Counted from the first letter of the stretch, positions 1 through 5,012 are shown. The stretch is DNA of 5,099 nt from Opitutaceae bacterium (GCA_031266495.1 JAISAX010000104.1:1-5099); one strand, 5' to 3'. Numbers and translations: made by a program. Notes: generated from the sequence alone by a model not told the origin.

Positions 1-12
1 GGGGGGGGGGGG
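1..12. other. Poly-G contig end (probable artefact)
   Basis: A run of 12 G is followed by further short G blocks to about position 23. Together with the 53-G run at the other end this suggests no-signal base calls from two-colour sequencing that were assembled into the contig ends. I give it no biological function. A genuine G-rich tract cannot be excluded for the interrupted part (14-27). Confidence 0.7.
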
Positions 13-325
13 AGGGAGGGAGGATGGTATAGCGGGGTATTGGCTTGTTCGGACGGAAGGCTGGACCGGATGCGGGACAGATGGCAAGGAGCGGCGGCAT
101 TCCCACCGCTTTCAATTACACCCGCGCCCTCCCTCTCTGCCTGCGCCCTCTCTTTGCGCTCGCTTCGCGCCCGCGGGCAGGCTGAACGTTTCCGTTCCGT
201 TTTTTTTTTCCTGTCCAGCCCGGTCACTGTTTCCAACCAACATCTCTCTCTCTCCCGCCGCCTTCCCTCCCGTCCGCTCGCCCTCCTGCCCTCCATCCAT
301 CCGCCACACTACCTGTTCCCATCTC
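13..325. other. Non-coding pyrimidine-rich leader upstream of galactokinase
   Basis: I see no credible gene here: the open frames that cross it have low-complexity Ser/Arg/Pro-rich translations. From about 120 to 325 the plus strand is strongly C/T biased, with a (TC)6 run at 243-254 and CCAT repeats near 293-300. No clear -35/-10 pair is visible. There is no purine-rich Shine-Dalgarno sequence before the ATG at 326; the bases just upstream are pyrimidine-rich (CCTGTTCCCATCTC). This fits SD-independent initiation, for example S1-assisted, but that is inference. Confidence 0.6.
137..209 (+). terminator. Terminator-like double hairpin with T10 tract
   Basis: CTGCCTGCG (137-145) pairs with CGCGGGCAG (172-180) as a 9-bp stem with one G-U pair. 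A second small stem, GAACG (184-188) with CGTTC (193-197) around a TTTC loop, follows. Two bases later there is a run of ten T (200-209). The arrangement could terminate a transcript entering from outside the contig, or attenuate transcription into galactokinase. The stem next to the T tract is only 5 bp and the region is pyrimidine-rich anyway, so the T run may be coincidental. Confidence 0.35.
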
Positions 326-1483
326 ATGAAGAACCAACTCATCGCCCGCTTTCGTGCCCTTTACGGACGCGACCCGCAACTCGTCACCCGCGCGCCTGGC
401 CGCATCGAATTCATCGGCAACCACACCGATTACAACGGCGGCACCGTGCTCGGCGCCTCCATCGACCGCGGCGTGTGGGTGGCCATTGCTCCCGTGCCCG
501 CCGAAGCCGCCGCGCCCTCGCGTCGCCGCCTGCATGCGGTTTACACCGGCGAGACGATCGAACTCGACGCCGCCGCTCCGCTTGCGCGCCTCGAAGGCAA
601 AACCTCCTGGGCGAACTATCCGCTCGGCATCCTCGCCGCGCTGCCGGAATTCGGCCAGCGAGCGCCCGCCGGTTTCGATTACCTCGCCGATGCCGATTTG
701 CCCGCCGGTTCCGGCCTTTCGAGCAGCGCCGCCATCGAACTCGCCTCGGCCCTCGCCTTCCTCGGCATCACCGGACAGAACCCCGACCGGGAGACGCTCG
801 TCAAGATCGGCAAACACGCGGAAAATCACTTCGTCGGCGTGCCCTGCGGCATCCTCGACCAGGGCGTCTCCGGTTTCGGCGAGAAAGACCATCTCGTGTT
901 CATCGACTGCCGCGGCCCGGAGTTCGCCACCGTGCCGATGCCGTCCGACGCGCATTTCTGGATTTTCAACACCCACACCAAACACGCGCTCGTCGATGGC
1001 CTCTACGCCGCGCGCAACCGCGAGTGCATGGCCGCCGCCAAAGCCCTCGGCGTCGAACTCCTCTGGCAAGTGACGCCCGCGCAGGTGCTCGCGGCCGAAG
1101 ACAGGCTCGATCCGGTTGTATTCAAACGCGCACGACACATCACTGAAGAAATCGCCCGTGTGGACGCGACGAAAGCCGCGCTCGCCAAAGGCGACTTGGT
1201 TGCCGTTGGGAAACTCCTCACCGCCTCGCATCGCAGTTCGCAGCATCTTTTCGAGAACAGCACGCCCGAACTCGATTTTCTGGTGGACACGCTGGAAAAG
1301 GCCGCAGGCGTGTACGGCGCGCGCCTGAGCGGAGGCGGTTTCGGCGGCGCGGTAATGTCGCTGACCGACGGCAGTTTCGGCCAGGCGCAGGCCGAAAAGG
1401 TAGCCGCTGCCTACGCGGCGAAATTCGGCTCGCGCCCCGACATCCTCCACATGCAGACCGGCCCGGGCGCGGCGGTGATGTAA
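326..1483 (+). CDS. galK: Galactokinase (GHMP kinase family)
   Basis: Cytosolic enzyme that phosphorylates alpha-D-galactose at C1 with ATP, the entry step of the Leloir pathway. The 385-residue length matches the family. Motifs are in order: signature 1 at 23-39 (APGRIEFIGNHTDYNGG, catalytic-site Arg26), GHMP ATP-binding motif 2 at 125-136 (LPAGSGLSSSAA), the segment CGILDQ at 174-179 whose Asp178 aligns with the catalytic Asp (Asp186 human, Asp183 Lactococcus), Tyr227 aligning with the sugar-contacting Tyr, and motif 3 at 335-342 (SGGGFGGA). The C-terminus ends in a GPGAA segment as expected. Oddity: signature 1 normally reads GRxNLIGEHTDYN; here Asn32 replaces the Glu that contacts the sugar, and Glu28 replaces the usual Asn. 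It may still act on galactose or on a related sugar. The ATG at 326 is chosen because motif 1 then starts at the usual distance; no SD is visible. No other Leloir gene lies in the window, and a regulatory link to the LacI-type gene cannot be shown. Confidence 0.93.
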   Translation: MKNQLIARFRALYGRDPQLVTRAPGRIEFIGNHTDYNGGTVLGASIDRGVWVAIAPVPAEAAAPSRRRLHAVYTGETIELDAAAPLARLEGKTSWANYPLGILAALPEFGQRAPAGFDYLADADLPAGSGLSSSAAIELASALAFLGITGQNPDRETLVKIGKHAENHFVGVPCGILDQGVSGFGEKDHLVFIDCRGPEFATVPMPSDAHFWIFNTHTKHALVDGLYAARNRECMAAAKALGVELLWQVTPAQVLAAEDRLDPVVFKRARHITEEIARVDATKAALAKGDLVAVGKLLTASHRSSQHLFENSTPELDFLVDTLEKAAGVYGARLSGGGFGGAVMSLTDGSFGQAQAEKVAAAYAAKFGSRPDILHMQTGPGAAVM

Positions 1484-1500
1484 GAGGCGCCATGCGGACG

Positions 1501-1634
1501 TGCGTAGCCACACGCGTCCCTGCGTGTGGTGACGACGCGAGGCGTCGCCCGGTTCGGGGCGGGGAGGCGAGGCGCTGACGCGCCTCATCCCGGCATGCAC
1601 GGAGGCATGCCACTACGTTGTCACGCATAACGTA
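1501..1634. repeat. REP-like cluster of five inverted repeats
   Basis: Five short perfect dyads lie almost end to end: CCACACGC/GCGTGTGG at 1508-1529 (6-base loop), CGACGC/GCGTCG at 1533-1547 (3-base loop), GAGGCGC/GCGCCTC at 1569-1586 (TGAC loop), GGCATGC/GCATGCC at 1592-1611 (6-base loop) and TACGTT/AACGTA at 1614-1634 (9-base loop). CGTAG at 1503-1507 and CTACG at 1613-1617 bracket the first four. This density of stems between two genes resembles bacterial REP/BIME elements. None is followed by a T tract, so simple intrinsic termination of galK is unlikely, though the structures could protect the 3' end of its mRNA. Whether the element is repeated elsewhere in the genome cannot be seen here. 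Confidence 0.55.
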
Positions 1635-1642
1635 AGAGACTT

Positions 1643-1684
1643 CCGGGGTTGCAACCAACTTGGCATTGCGGCTGTAACCCCCGG
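1643..1684. promoter_or_regulatory. Imperfect long dyad upstream of antitoxin-like gene
   Basis: CCGGGGTT (1643-1650) pairs with AACCCCCGG (1676-1684) with one bulged C, and GCAA/TTGC (1651-1654 and 1666-1669) can pair inside. It ends 36 bases before the ATG at 1721. It could be a regulatory site or mRNA structure for the antitoxin-like gene, or a 3' structure of the galK transcript. There is no T tract after it and no convincing promoter around it. Confidence 0.3.
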
Positions 1685-1720
1685 TGATTTCCTGAAAAAC
1701 ATCCGTCAATCAACAAAACC

Positions 1721-1972
1721 ATGAACACTCTCACCGTTCAACTCCCCGAGTCCCTGCACAGGAACATCCAGGAGCTTGCTCTTCGTGATGGCTGGAGCGT
1801 TGACCAGTTTATCGTTTCCGCTGCCGTCGAAAAAATGGCGGCGCTTGTCACTCTCGATCATCTGCGTGAAGAGGCTGCGAAGGGCAACCGGCGCGAGTTC
1901 GATGCGTTTCTCGCGGCAGTCCCGGACATCCCGCCGGACCAGGAATCCGACCGTATCCGGACTGACGATTGA
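1721..1972 (+). CDS. Ribbon-helix-helix antitoxin-like protein (HicB/CopG type), orphan
   Basis: An 83-residue acidic protein. Residues 3-9 (TLTVQLP) fit the DNA-binding beta strand of a ribbon-helix-helix fold, 10-22 (ESLHRNIQELALR) the first helix, and 26-40 (SVDQFIVSAAVEKMA) the second. The tail (LDHLREEAAKGNRREFDAFLAAVPDIPP) resembles the C-terminal extension of small proteins usually annotated as HicB-family or similar antitoxins, which bind DNA and neutralise a partner toxin. No toxin gene adjoins it: upstream is non-coding repeat sequence and downstream the convergent LacI-type gene begins at once. It is therefore an orphan antitoxin, or a stand-alone small regulator. The ATG at 1721 starts directly before the beta strand, as in the family; no SD is visible (upstream CAACAAAACC). 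Its TGA ends at 1972, directly abutting the stop of the opposite gene. The protein assignment is fairly sure, its function is not. Confidence 0.75.
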   Translation: MNTLTVQLPESLHRNIQELALRDGWSVDQFIVSAAVEKMAALVTLDHLREEAAKGNRREFDAFLAAVPDIPPDQESDRIRTDD

Positions 1973-3034
1973 TCAGCGACGCACCGGCGGAGCGGAGTCG
2001 CCGTCGTGCCATTCGCCCTGGAGTTTCACGGTGCGCGGATGCGCGGGCAGGCCGTAGCGGTTGGCGTTGAGGAGCGAAATGAGCAAGTCCATCGCGGCGG
2101 CGCCGACCTGGTCGTTGCACTGGTCGATGCCGGCGATGCCTTTCCAGCCGGGATCAAGATCGAGGTGGGCGAATGCCACGCCGTCACACTTGCCCCTTTC
2201 GTCGTGCCGGATGCCCGGCACACGCACGCCCGCGTCGCGCAGCCATCCGAGCGCGAGGTGATCGGAGCAAATGATCGCATCGGGCTTCTCGTGGCGATAC
2301 CAGGCGAGAAACGTGGCCGGAGTCCAGTCCCTCGTAACGAGCGGATGGATACGGTGGAATTTTCCGCCTCCGCGCCCGGAATGAATGCGAAACTGCGAGA
2401 GCAACATGGAGGAAAGCATGGCGGACTCGGAATGTTCGGGCCGGTTGCCATCGAGCGCGAGTCCGGGCCGCCGGTATCCGAGGCGGAGCAGGTTCCGGAT
2501 CGCCAGTTGCACACTGTGCCCGTGGTCGTTGCAGACAAAATCCACCTGCCGGCCCACCACCGGCACGCCAATCGCAACAAAGGCAAACTGATCCTTGTCG
2601 ATCGCGAGCGATTCGAAATCGTCGCGCATCAGGTGCAGGATGATCCCGCGGATACGTCGGGCGTCGAGCATCCGGGCGAGCGGGATCTGTTCATCAAAAT
2701 GCTCGTGAAAAAATTGCTCCACCACATAACCCGTCCGGTTCGTCTCCCGCATGATGCCCTGCCAATACAACGCGGGTGTACTGTGCACCGGATATTTTCT
2801 CATGTCGAGCGTGGAGAGCAGGCCGACGATCGACTCCACCCGTCGCCGCAACCGCGTGCCCACCTGGCTCATCAGCGCCGTGACCATCGGGTTGGGCCGG
2901 TAACCGTGTCCGGCGGCGACGGCGAGCACCCGCTGTCTTGTCGCCTCCGATACACCCGGTCGCCCACGCAACGCGAGGCTGACGGCGCCGGGGCTGACGT
3001 TGGCAAGACGGGCGAGTTCGCGGATGTTGATCAT
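1973..3034 (-). CDS. LacI/GalR-family transcriptional regulator
   Basis: A 353-residue cytosolic DNA-binding regulator with a periplasmic-binding-protein-like effector domain. Residues 3-48 form the LacI helix-turn-helix: IRELARLANVSPGAVSLALRG, then RPGVSEATRQRVLAVA and GYRPNP. The hinge follows (PMVTALMSQVG, 49-59). The rest is the sugar-sensor domain, ending with a 'DAIICSDHLALGWLRDAG' segment, 'LDLDPGWKGIAGIDQ', 'VGAAAMDLLISLLN' and 'GLPAHPRTVKLQGEW', features I associate with verrucomicrobial LacI proteins. The effector cannot be read from sequence. I use the ATG at 3034 because the helix-turn-helix then starts at residue 3; an in-frame ATG at 3082 would add 16 non-homologous residues and lies in the centre of the palindrome 3076-3087. 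A GACACC/GGTGTC dyad sits immediately before the start. The gene is convergent with the antitoxin-like gene and divergent from the small-ORF/zeta-like pair. The upstream palindrome suggests autoregulation. Confidence 0.9.
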   Translation of the reverse strand: MINIRELARLANVSPGAVSLALRGRPGVSEATRQRVLAVAAGHGYRPNPMVTALMSQVGTRLRRRVESIVGLLSTLDMRKYPVHSTPALYWQGIMRETNRTGYVVEQFFHEHFDEQIPLARMLDARRIRGIILHLMRDDFESLAIDKDQFAFVAIGVPVVGRQVDFVCNDHGHSVQLAIRNLLRLGYRRPGLALDGNRPEHSESAMLSSMLLSQFRIHSGRGGGKFHRIHPLVTRDWTPATFLAWYRHEKPDAIICSDHLALGWLRDAGVRVPGIRHDERGKCDGVAFAHLDLDPGWKGIAGIDQCNDQVGAAAMDLLISLLNANRYGLPAHPRTVKLQGEWHDGDSAPPVRR

Positions 3035-3049
3035 GACACCCGTGGTGTC
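3035..3049 (-). promoter_or_regulatory. Small perfect hairpin touching the lacI-type start codon
   Basis: On the minus strand GACACC, a 3-base loop and GGTGTC are followed directly by the ATG at 3034. A 6-bp stem here would cover the place where a ribosome binding site should be, so it may damp translation of the regulator. It could equally be chance; a 6-bp dyad in GC-rich DNA is not rare. Confidence 0.25.
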
Positions 3050-3073
3050 TGACGACGCGCCGCCCTCGCCGCA

Positions 3074-3087
3074 ACTAAACATGTTTA
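3074..3087. promoter_or_regulatory. Candidate operator, copy 1 (ACTAAACATGTTTA)
   Basis: TAAACATGTTTA at 3076-3087 is a perfect 12-bp palindrome, and 14 bases including two on its left recur exactly at 4252-4265. Its near edge lies 41 bases upstream of the preferred start of the LacI-type gene, a good place for autorepression, and it also lies 94 bases before the small ORF on the plus strand. LacI-family operators are palindromes of this size, but usually have a central CG step; here the centre is AT, so the match to the adjacent regulator is inference. Confidence 0.6.
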
Positions 3088-3181
3088 CCGACCCACGCGC
3101 TCACACGCGCCCACCGCGCTCAACCCGGTCGAACCAATCTTCGATATTGCCCCGGAGCTTTTGTTGCACCAGTTTCCCCAC

Positions 3182-3409
3182 ATGTCCGAAGACGAAAAAA
3201 CCATGTGCTTTCTGGAAAGCCAGATTCCTGCGCTCGCAGGTTCCGCGTTTGCCGATGCCCGCCTGCGTATTCTTGCCTCAGGACAAAGCGTGATGCAGGC
3301 CAAAAATGGCGTGATTTACGAGGTGTTCCCCGATGGCTCGCAAGTGGAACGCAAACGAATTTCTCCCCCCCGTCCCGCTAAAAAAGGTACATTGATCCGC
3401 CTTTCATGA
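3182..3409 (+). CDS. Small protein preceding zeta-like kinase, possible antitoxin
   Basis: A 75-residue protein that I do not recognise as a named family. An acidic helical N-terminus (MSEDEKTMCFLESQIPALAG) is followed by a predicted helix (FADARLRILASGQSVMQA) and a short beta-type segment, NGVIYEVFPDGSQVERKRI (42-60), then a basic Pro-rich tail. The 'GVIYEVFPDG' pattern occurs in small proteins encoded next to such kinases, as far as I recall. Its TGA overlaps the ATG of the kinase gene by four bases (ATGA at 3406-3409), so the two are translationally coupled; size, order and overlap are those of an antitoxin-toxin pair. Start choice: ATG 3182 is preferred; in-frame TTG codons at 3161 and 3164 add seven or six residues, and GGAG at 3154-3157 is better spaced for the TTG at 3164, so a slightly longer protein is possible. 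Confidence 0.6.
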   Translation: MSEDEKTMCFLESQIPALAGSAFADARLRILASGQSVMQAKNGVIYEVFPDGSQVERKRISPPRPAKKGTLIRLS

Positions 3410-4197
3410 CACCGTCTCCCGCAGCGGTCATTCCCCGATTACGTATGTTTGCCGGCCCCAACGGATCGGGCAAAAGCACGCTCATTCGCAAGCTGCAATC
3501 GGTGGTGCTGCGACCCGATATGCTGGGAGTCTATATCAACCCGGATAACATTGAGCAGGAGCTTCGCGAGGAAGGTTCACTTGATTTCGCCAGATTCAGA
3601 ATACCTCCGGCAACTGCCTCCGGAATCATTCCATTTCTGGCCAGTTCACCCTTTTTGCAGACCCGGAACCTGGCCGGGATTGCGCAAAAGATTAAAATTT
3701 CAAACGGACGATTGCTGCATCCGGCCGAACCGCCGCCCAACTCCTATTTGGCATCGGTCATTGCCGATTTTATTCGCATCACGCTACTGACACAGAGGGC
3801 GTCCTTTTCCTTTGAAACAGTGATGTCGTCTCCCGACAAGATCGCCCTGCTCACCCGGGCTCGCTCCTTGGGGTATCGGGTTTATCTTTACTATGTGGCC
3901 ACGGAGGATTCCGCCATCAACATATCCCGGGTGAACAATCGTATGCGCCTTGGTGGACATCCTGTGCCCGAGGGGAAAATCATCGCACGCTACCAGCGTT
4001 CGCTCGGCTTGCTTGGCCAAGCCATCCGGCAGACGGATCGCGCTTACATTTTTGACAATTCCAGAGACGAACAAGAGCACACGTGGATCGCCGAAGTCAC
4101 GGACGCGAACAAGCTGGAGATCAAAACCGATCAAATCCCCGCCTGGTTTGCGCACGCCGTGCCGGACACGTCCTCCTCTCCTCAAGCGCCCAGGTAA
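3406..4197 (+). CDS. Zeta-toxin-like P-loop kinase (COG4185 type)
   Basis: A 263-residue P-loop NTPase. Walker A is AGPNGSGKST at 16-25. Next come INPDNIEQEL (44-53), whose Asp47 occupies the place of the zeta substrate-binding/catalytic Asp, and FSFETVMSS (134-142) with Glu137-Thr138 as in zeta/PezT. A lid segment RVNNRMRLGGHPVPEGKI and RYQRSL (175-200) supplies the arginines that usually clamp ATP, and YIFDNS (214-219) follows. Zeta and PezT toxins phosphorylate UDP-N-acetylglucosamine and block wall synthesis; whether this 'predicted ABC-type ATPase' branch does so is not established. Residues about 58-125 form an insert relative to compact members of the family (near 200 residues), seen in one subgroup; it may alter substrate choice. 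The gene is coupled to the small ORF by the ATGA overlap and followed by a probable terminator. Base composition is visibly less GC-rich than galK or the regulator, hinting at transfer. Confidence 0.82.
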   Translation: MTPSPAAVIPRLRMFAGPNGSGKSTLIRKLQSVVLRPDMLGVYINPDNIEQELREEGSLDFARFRIPPATASGIIPFLASSPFLQTRNLAGIAQKIKISNGRLLHPAEPPPNSYLASVIADFIRITLLTQRASFSFETVMSSPDKIALLTRARSLGYRVYLYYVATEDSAINISRVNNRMRLGGHPVPEGKIIARYQRSLGLLGQAIRQTDRAYIFDNSRDEQEHTWIAEVTDANKLEIKTDQIPAWFAHAVPDTSSSPQAPR

Positions 4198-4204
4198 TCT
4201 CCCT

Positions 4205-4214
4205 CCCCCCCCCC
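4205..4214. repeat. C10 homopolymer after the zeta-like gene
   Basis: Ten C in a row begin eight bases after the TAA. It lies outside coding sequence, so slippage would not switch a reading frame, but it could shift spacing in the intergenic region. Homopolymer length is also a point of likely sequencing error. Confidence 0.6.
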
Positions 4215-4236
4215 GCTGATATCGGCGGATGTTTTT
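4213..4236 (+). terminator. Probable intrinsic terminator of the zeta-like unit
   Basis: CCGCTG (4213-4218) pairs with CGGCGG (4223-4228) around an ATAT loop, 6 bp with one G-U pair, followed by AT, G and five T (4232-4236). It starts 16 bases after the stop of the zeta-like gene and would separate that unit from the prepilin gene. Confidence 0.5.
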
Positions 4237-4251
4237 GTGTCCAGTTCGGGG

Positions 4252-4265
4252 ACTAAACATGTTTA
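4252..4265. promoter_or_regulatory. Candidate operator, copy 2 (ACTAAACATGTTTA)
   Basis: This is an exact 14-base direct repeat of 3074-3087. The palindrome is longer here, CTAAACATGTTTAG at 4253-4266 (14 bp perfect). It ends 47 bases before the ATG at 4314 of the prepilin gene, nearly the same distance as copy 1 keeps from the LacI-type start. I infer that the LacI-type regulator binds both. No clear -35/-10 pair is visible beside it. Confidence 0.62.
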
Positions 4266-4313
4266 GCTTCGTCACATTTGCCATGCGGCATTTCACCGGT
4301 TTTTATCGGCCTC

Positions 4314-5012
4314 ATGCATTCCCCATTCACCCGTCACTCGCGACCTGAGCGTGCTCAGGTAACAGGACGACAATGTCGTCCTGTTAAAATCCATTCCCCG
4401 GCCCTCGCGTCGGCTTTCGCGTCAGCCTTCACACTGGTCGAACTGCTTACTGTCGTTGCCATCATCGGGATATTGGCAGGCATCCTGATTCCGGTTGCCG
4501 GTCGTGTGCGCGAGTCGGCGCGCACCACGCAATGCCTCTCCAATATCCGCCAGCTTGGCTTGGCCTATCAGTTGTTTCTCACCGACCAGAAGGACCGGTT
4601 GCCGCCTTTTTACGACACCGGTTTTGATGGCGGCGCAGGGATGGCCGCCTTGCGTCCTTACGTGCAAATCAGGGAAGGCGGTCCGCTTGTGGAAGGCGTT
4701 TTTTCCTGTCCCACCGCCAAGCCGCTCCTCGAACAGAAATACACCAACACCTGGCTCCGGAACTCGTATTTCCAGAACCGGGAATGGACGGGCTTCGGTC
4801 GCAGCGAGAAGGGTCGCAAGGACATCAAATCGTTCGTCGCCCCTTCCCTTGCCATTCTCGCCTATGAACGCTGGGGCGAAAACGCCGATGCCTGGATCAC
4901 CCCCAACTGCCACAAATCGGCCCGCAACATTCTCTTCGCCGACTTCCACGTAAAATCACGTCCCGATCTCGTGGAAAAAACCGCGTTCACCACCGCCGTG
5001 AAACAAAACTGA
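4314..5012 (+). CDS. Prepilin-type N-terminal cleavage/methylation, H-X9-DG-like protein
   Basis: A 232-residue, pseudopilin-like exported protein. After a 38-residue basic leader comes the type IV prepilin signature AFTLVELLTVVAIIGILAGILIP: prepilin peptidase would cut before the Phe (codon at 4428), Glu is at +5, and the following hydrophobic stretch is the N-terminal membrane helix. The body begins TTQCLSNIRQLGLAYQLF, typical of the Planctomycetes/Verrucomicrobia DUF1559-like family, and ends with CHKSARNILFADFHV, the H-X9-DG motif with Phe in place of Gly. Residue -1 is Ala rather than the usual Gly, as is common in this group. Such proteins are thought to enter type II secretion or type IV pilus-like assemblies, but a specific role is unknown. 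Start: ATG 4314 is preferred; a TTG at 4278 in frame would give 244 residues but lies only 12 bases from the palindrome. Two perfect hairpins fall within the leader codons. The palindrome at 4252 suggests control by the LacI-type regulator. Confidence 0.85.
   Translation: MHSPFTRHSRPERAQVTGRQCRPVKIHSPALASAFASAFTLVELLTVVAIIGILAGILIPVAGRVRESARTTQCLSNIRQLGLAYQLFLTDQKDRLPPFYDTGFDGGAGMAALRPYVQIREGGPLVEGVFSCPTAKPLLEQKYTNTWLRNSYFQNREWTGFGRSEKGRKDIKSFVAPSLAILAYERWGENADAWITPNCHKSARNILFADFHVKSRPDLVEKTAFTTAVKQN
4343..4385. repeat. Two abutting perfect hairpins in the prepilin leader
   Basis: ACCTGAGC/GCTCAGGT with a GT loop (4343-4360) is followed, without a gap, by AACAGGACGAC/GTCGTCCTGTT with an AAT loop (4361-4385). 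Stems are 8 bp and 11 bp without mismatch; the second can gain one T-A pair (4360 with 4386). They lie 29-71 bases after the ATG at 4314 and encode about RPERAQVTGRQCRPV, just before the prepilin processing site. They resemble a small REP-like insertion, or an RNA structure controlling translation. No T tract follows, so they are not an ordinary terminator on the plus strand. Confidence 0.75.

Noticed and set aside
1..27. G-quadruplex or telomere-like end
   Set aside because: The G-rich blocks sit at a contig end and are matched by poly-G at the other end, so an artefact is more likely.
40..1146. Long plus-strand open frame overlapping the leader and galactokinase
   Set aside because: Out of frame with galactokinase; the translation is almost entirely Arg/Pro/His/Ser and crosses the pyrimidine-rich leader.
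224..1600. Long open frame on the minus strand opposite galactokinase
   Set aside because: It is antisense to a clear galactokinase with intact motifs; its translation is Gly/Arg/Ala-rich without a recognisable domain, as expected in GC-rich DNA.
1618..1623. TTGTCA as a -35 element for the antitoxin-like gene
   Set aside because: It matches five of six consensus bases but no -10 element is found 15-19 bases downstream.
1501..1634. CRISPR array
   Set aside because: The inverted repeats differ from one another and there are no equal-length spacers.
2006..3052. Long plus-strand open frame opposite the LacI-type gene
   Set aside because: The opposite strand encodes a full LacI-family protein; this frame has no recognisable domain.
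3143..3148. GATATT as a -10 element for the small ORF
   Set aside because: Only four of six consensus bases match and no -35 element is found at a suitable distance.
4278..4313. TTG start for the prepilin gene at 4278
   Set aside because: Possible, but it would make the leader 50 residues and place the start 12 bases from the palindrome; the ATG at 4314 is simpler.
4373..4387. Four-codon open frame (ATG to TAA) inside the second hairpin
   Set aside because: Out of frame with the prepilin gene and too short to support as a leader peptide; it follows from the palindrome.
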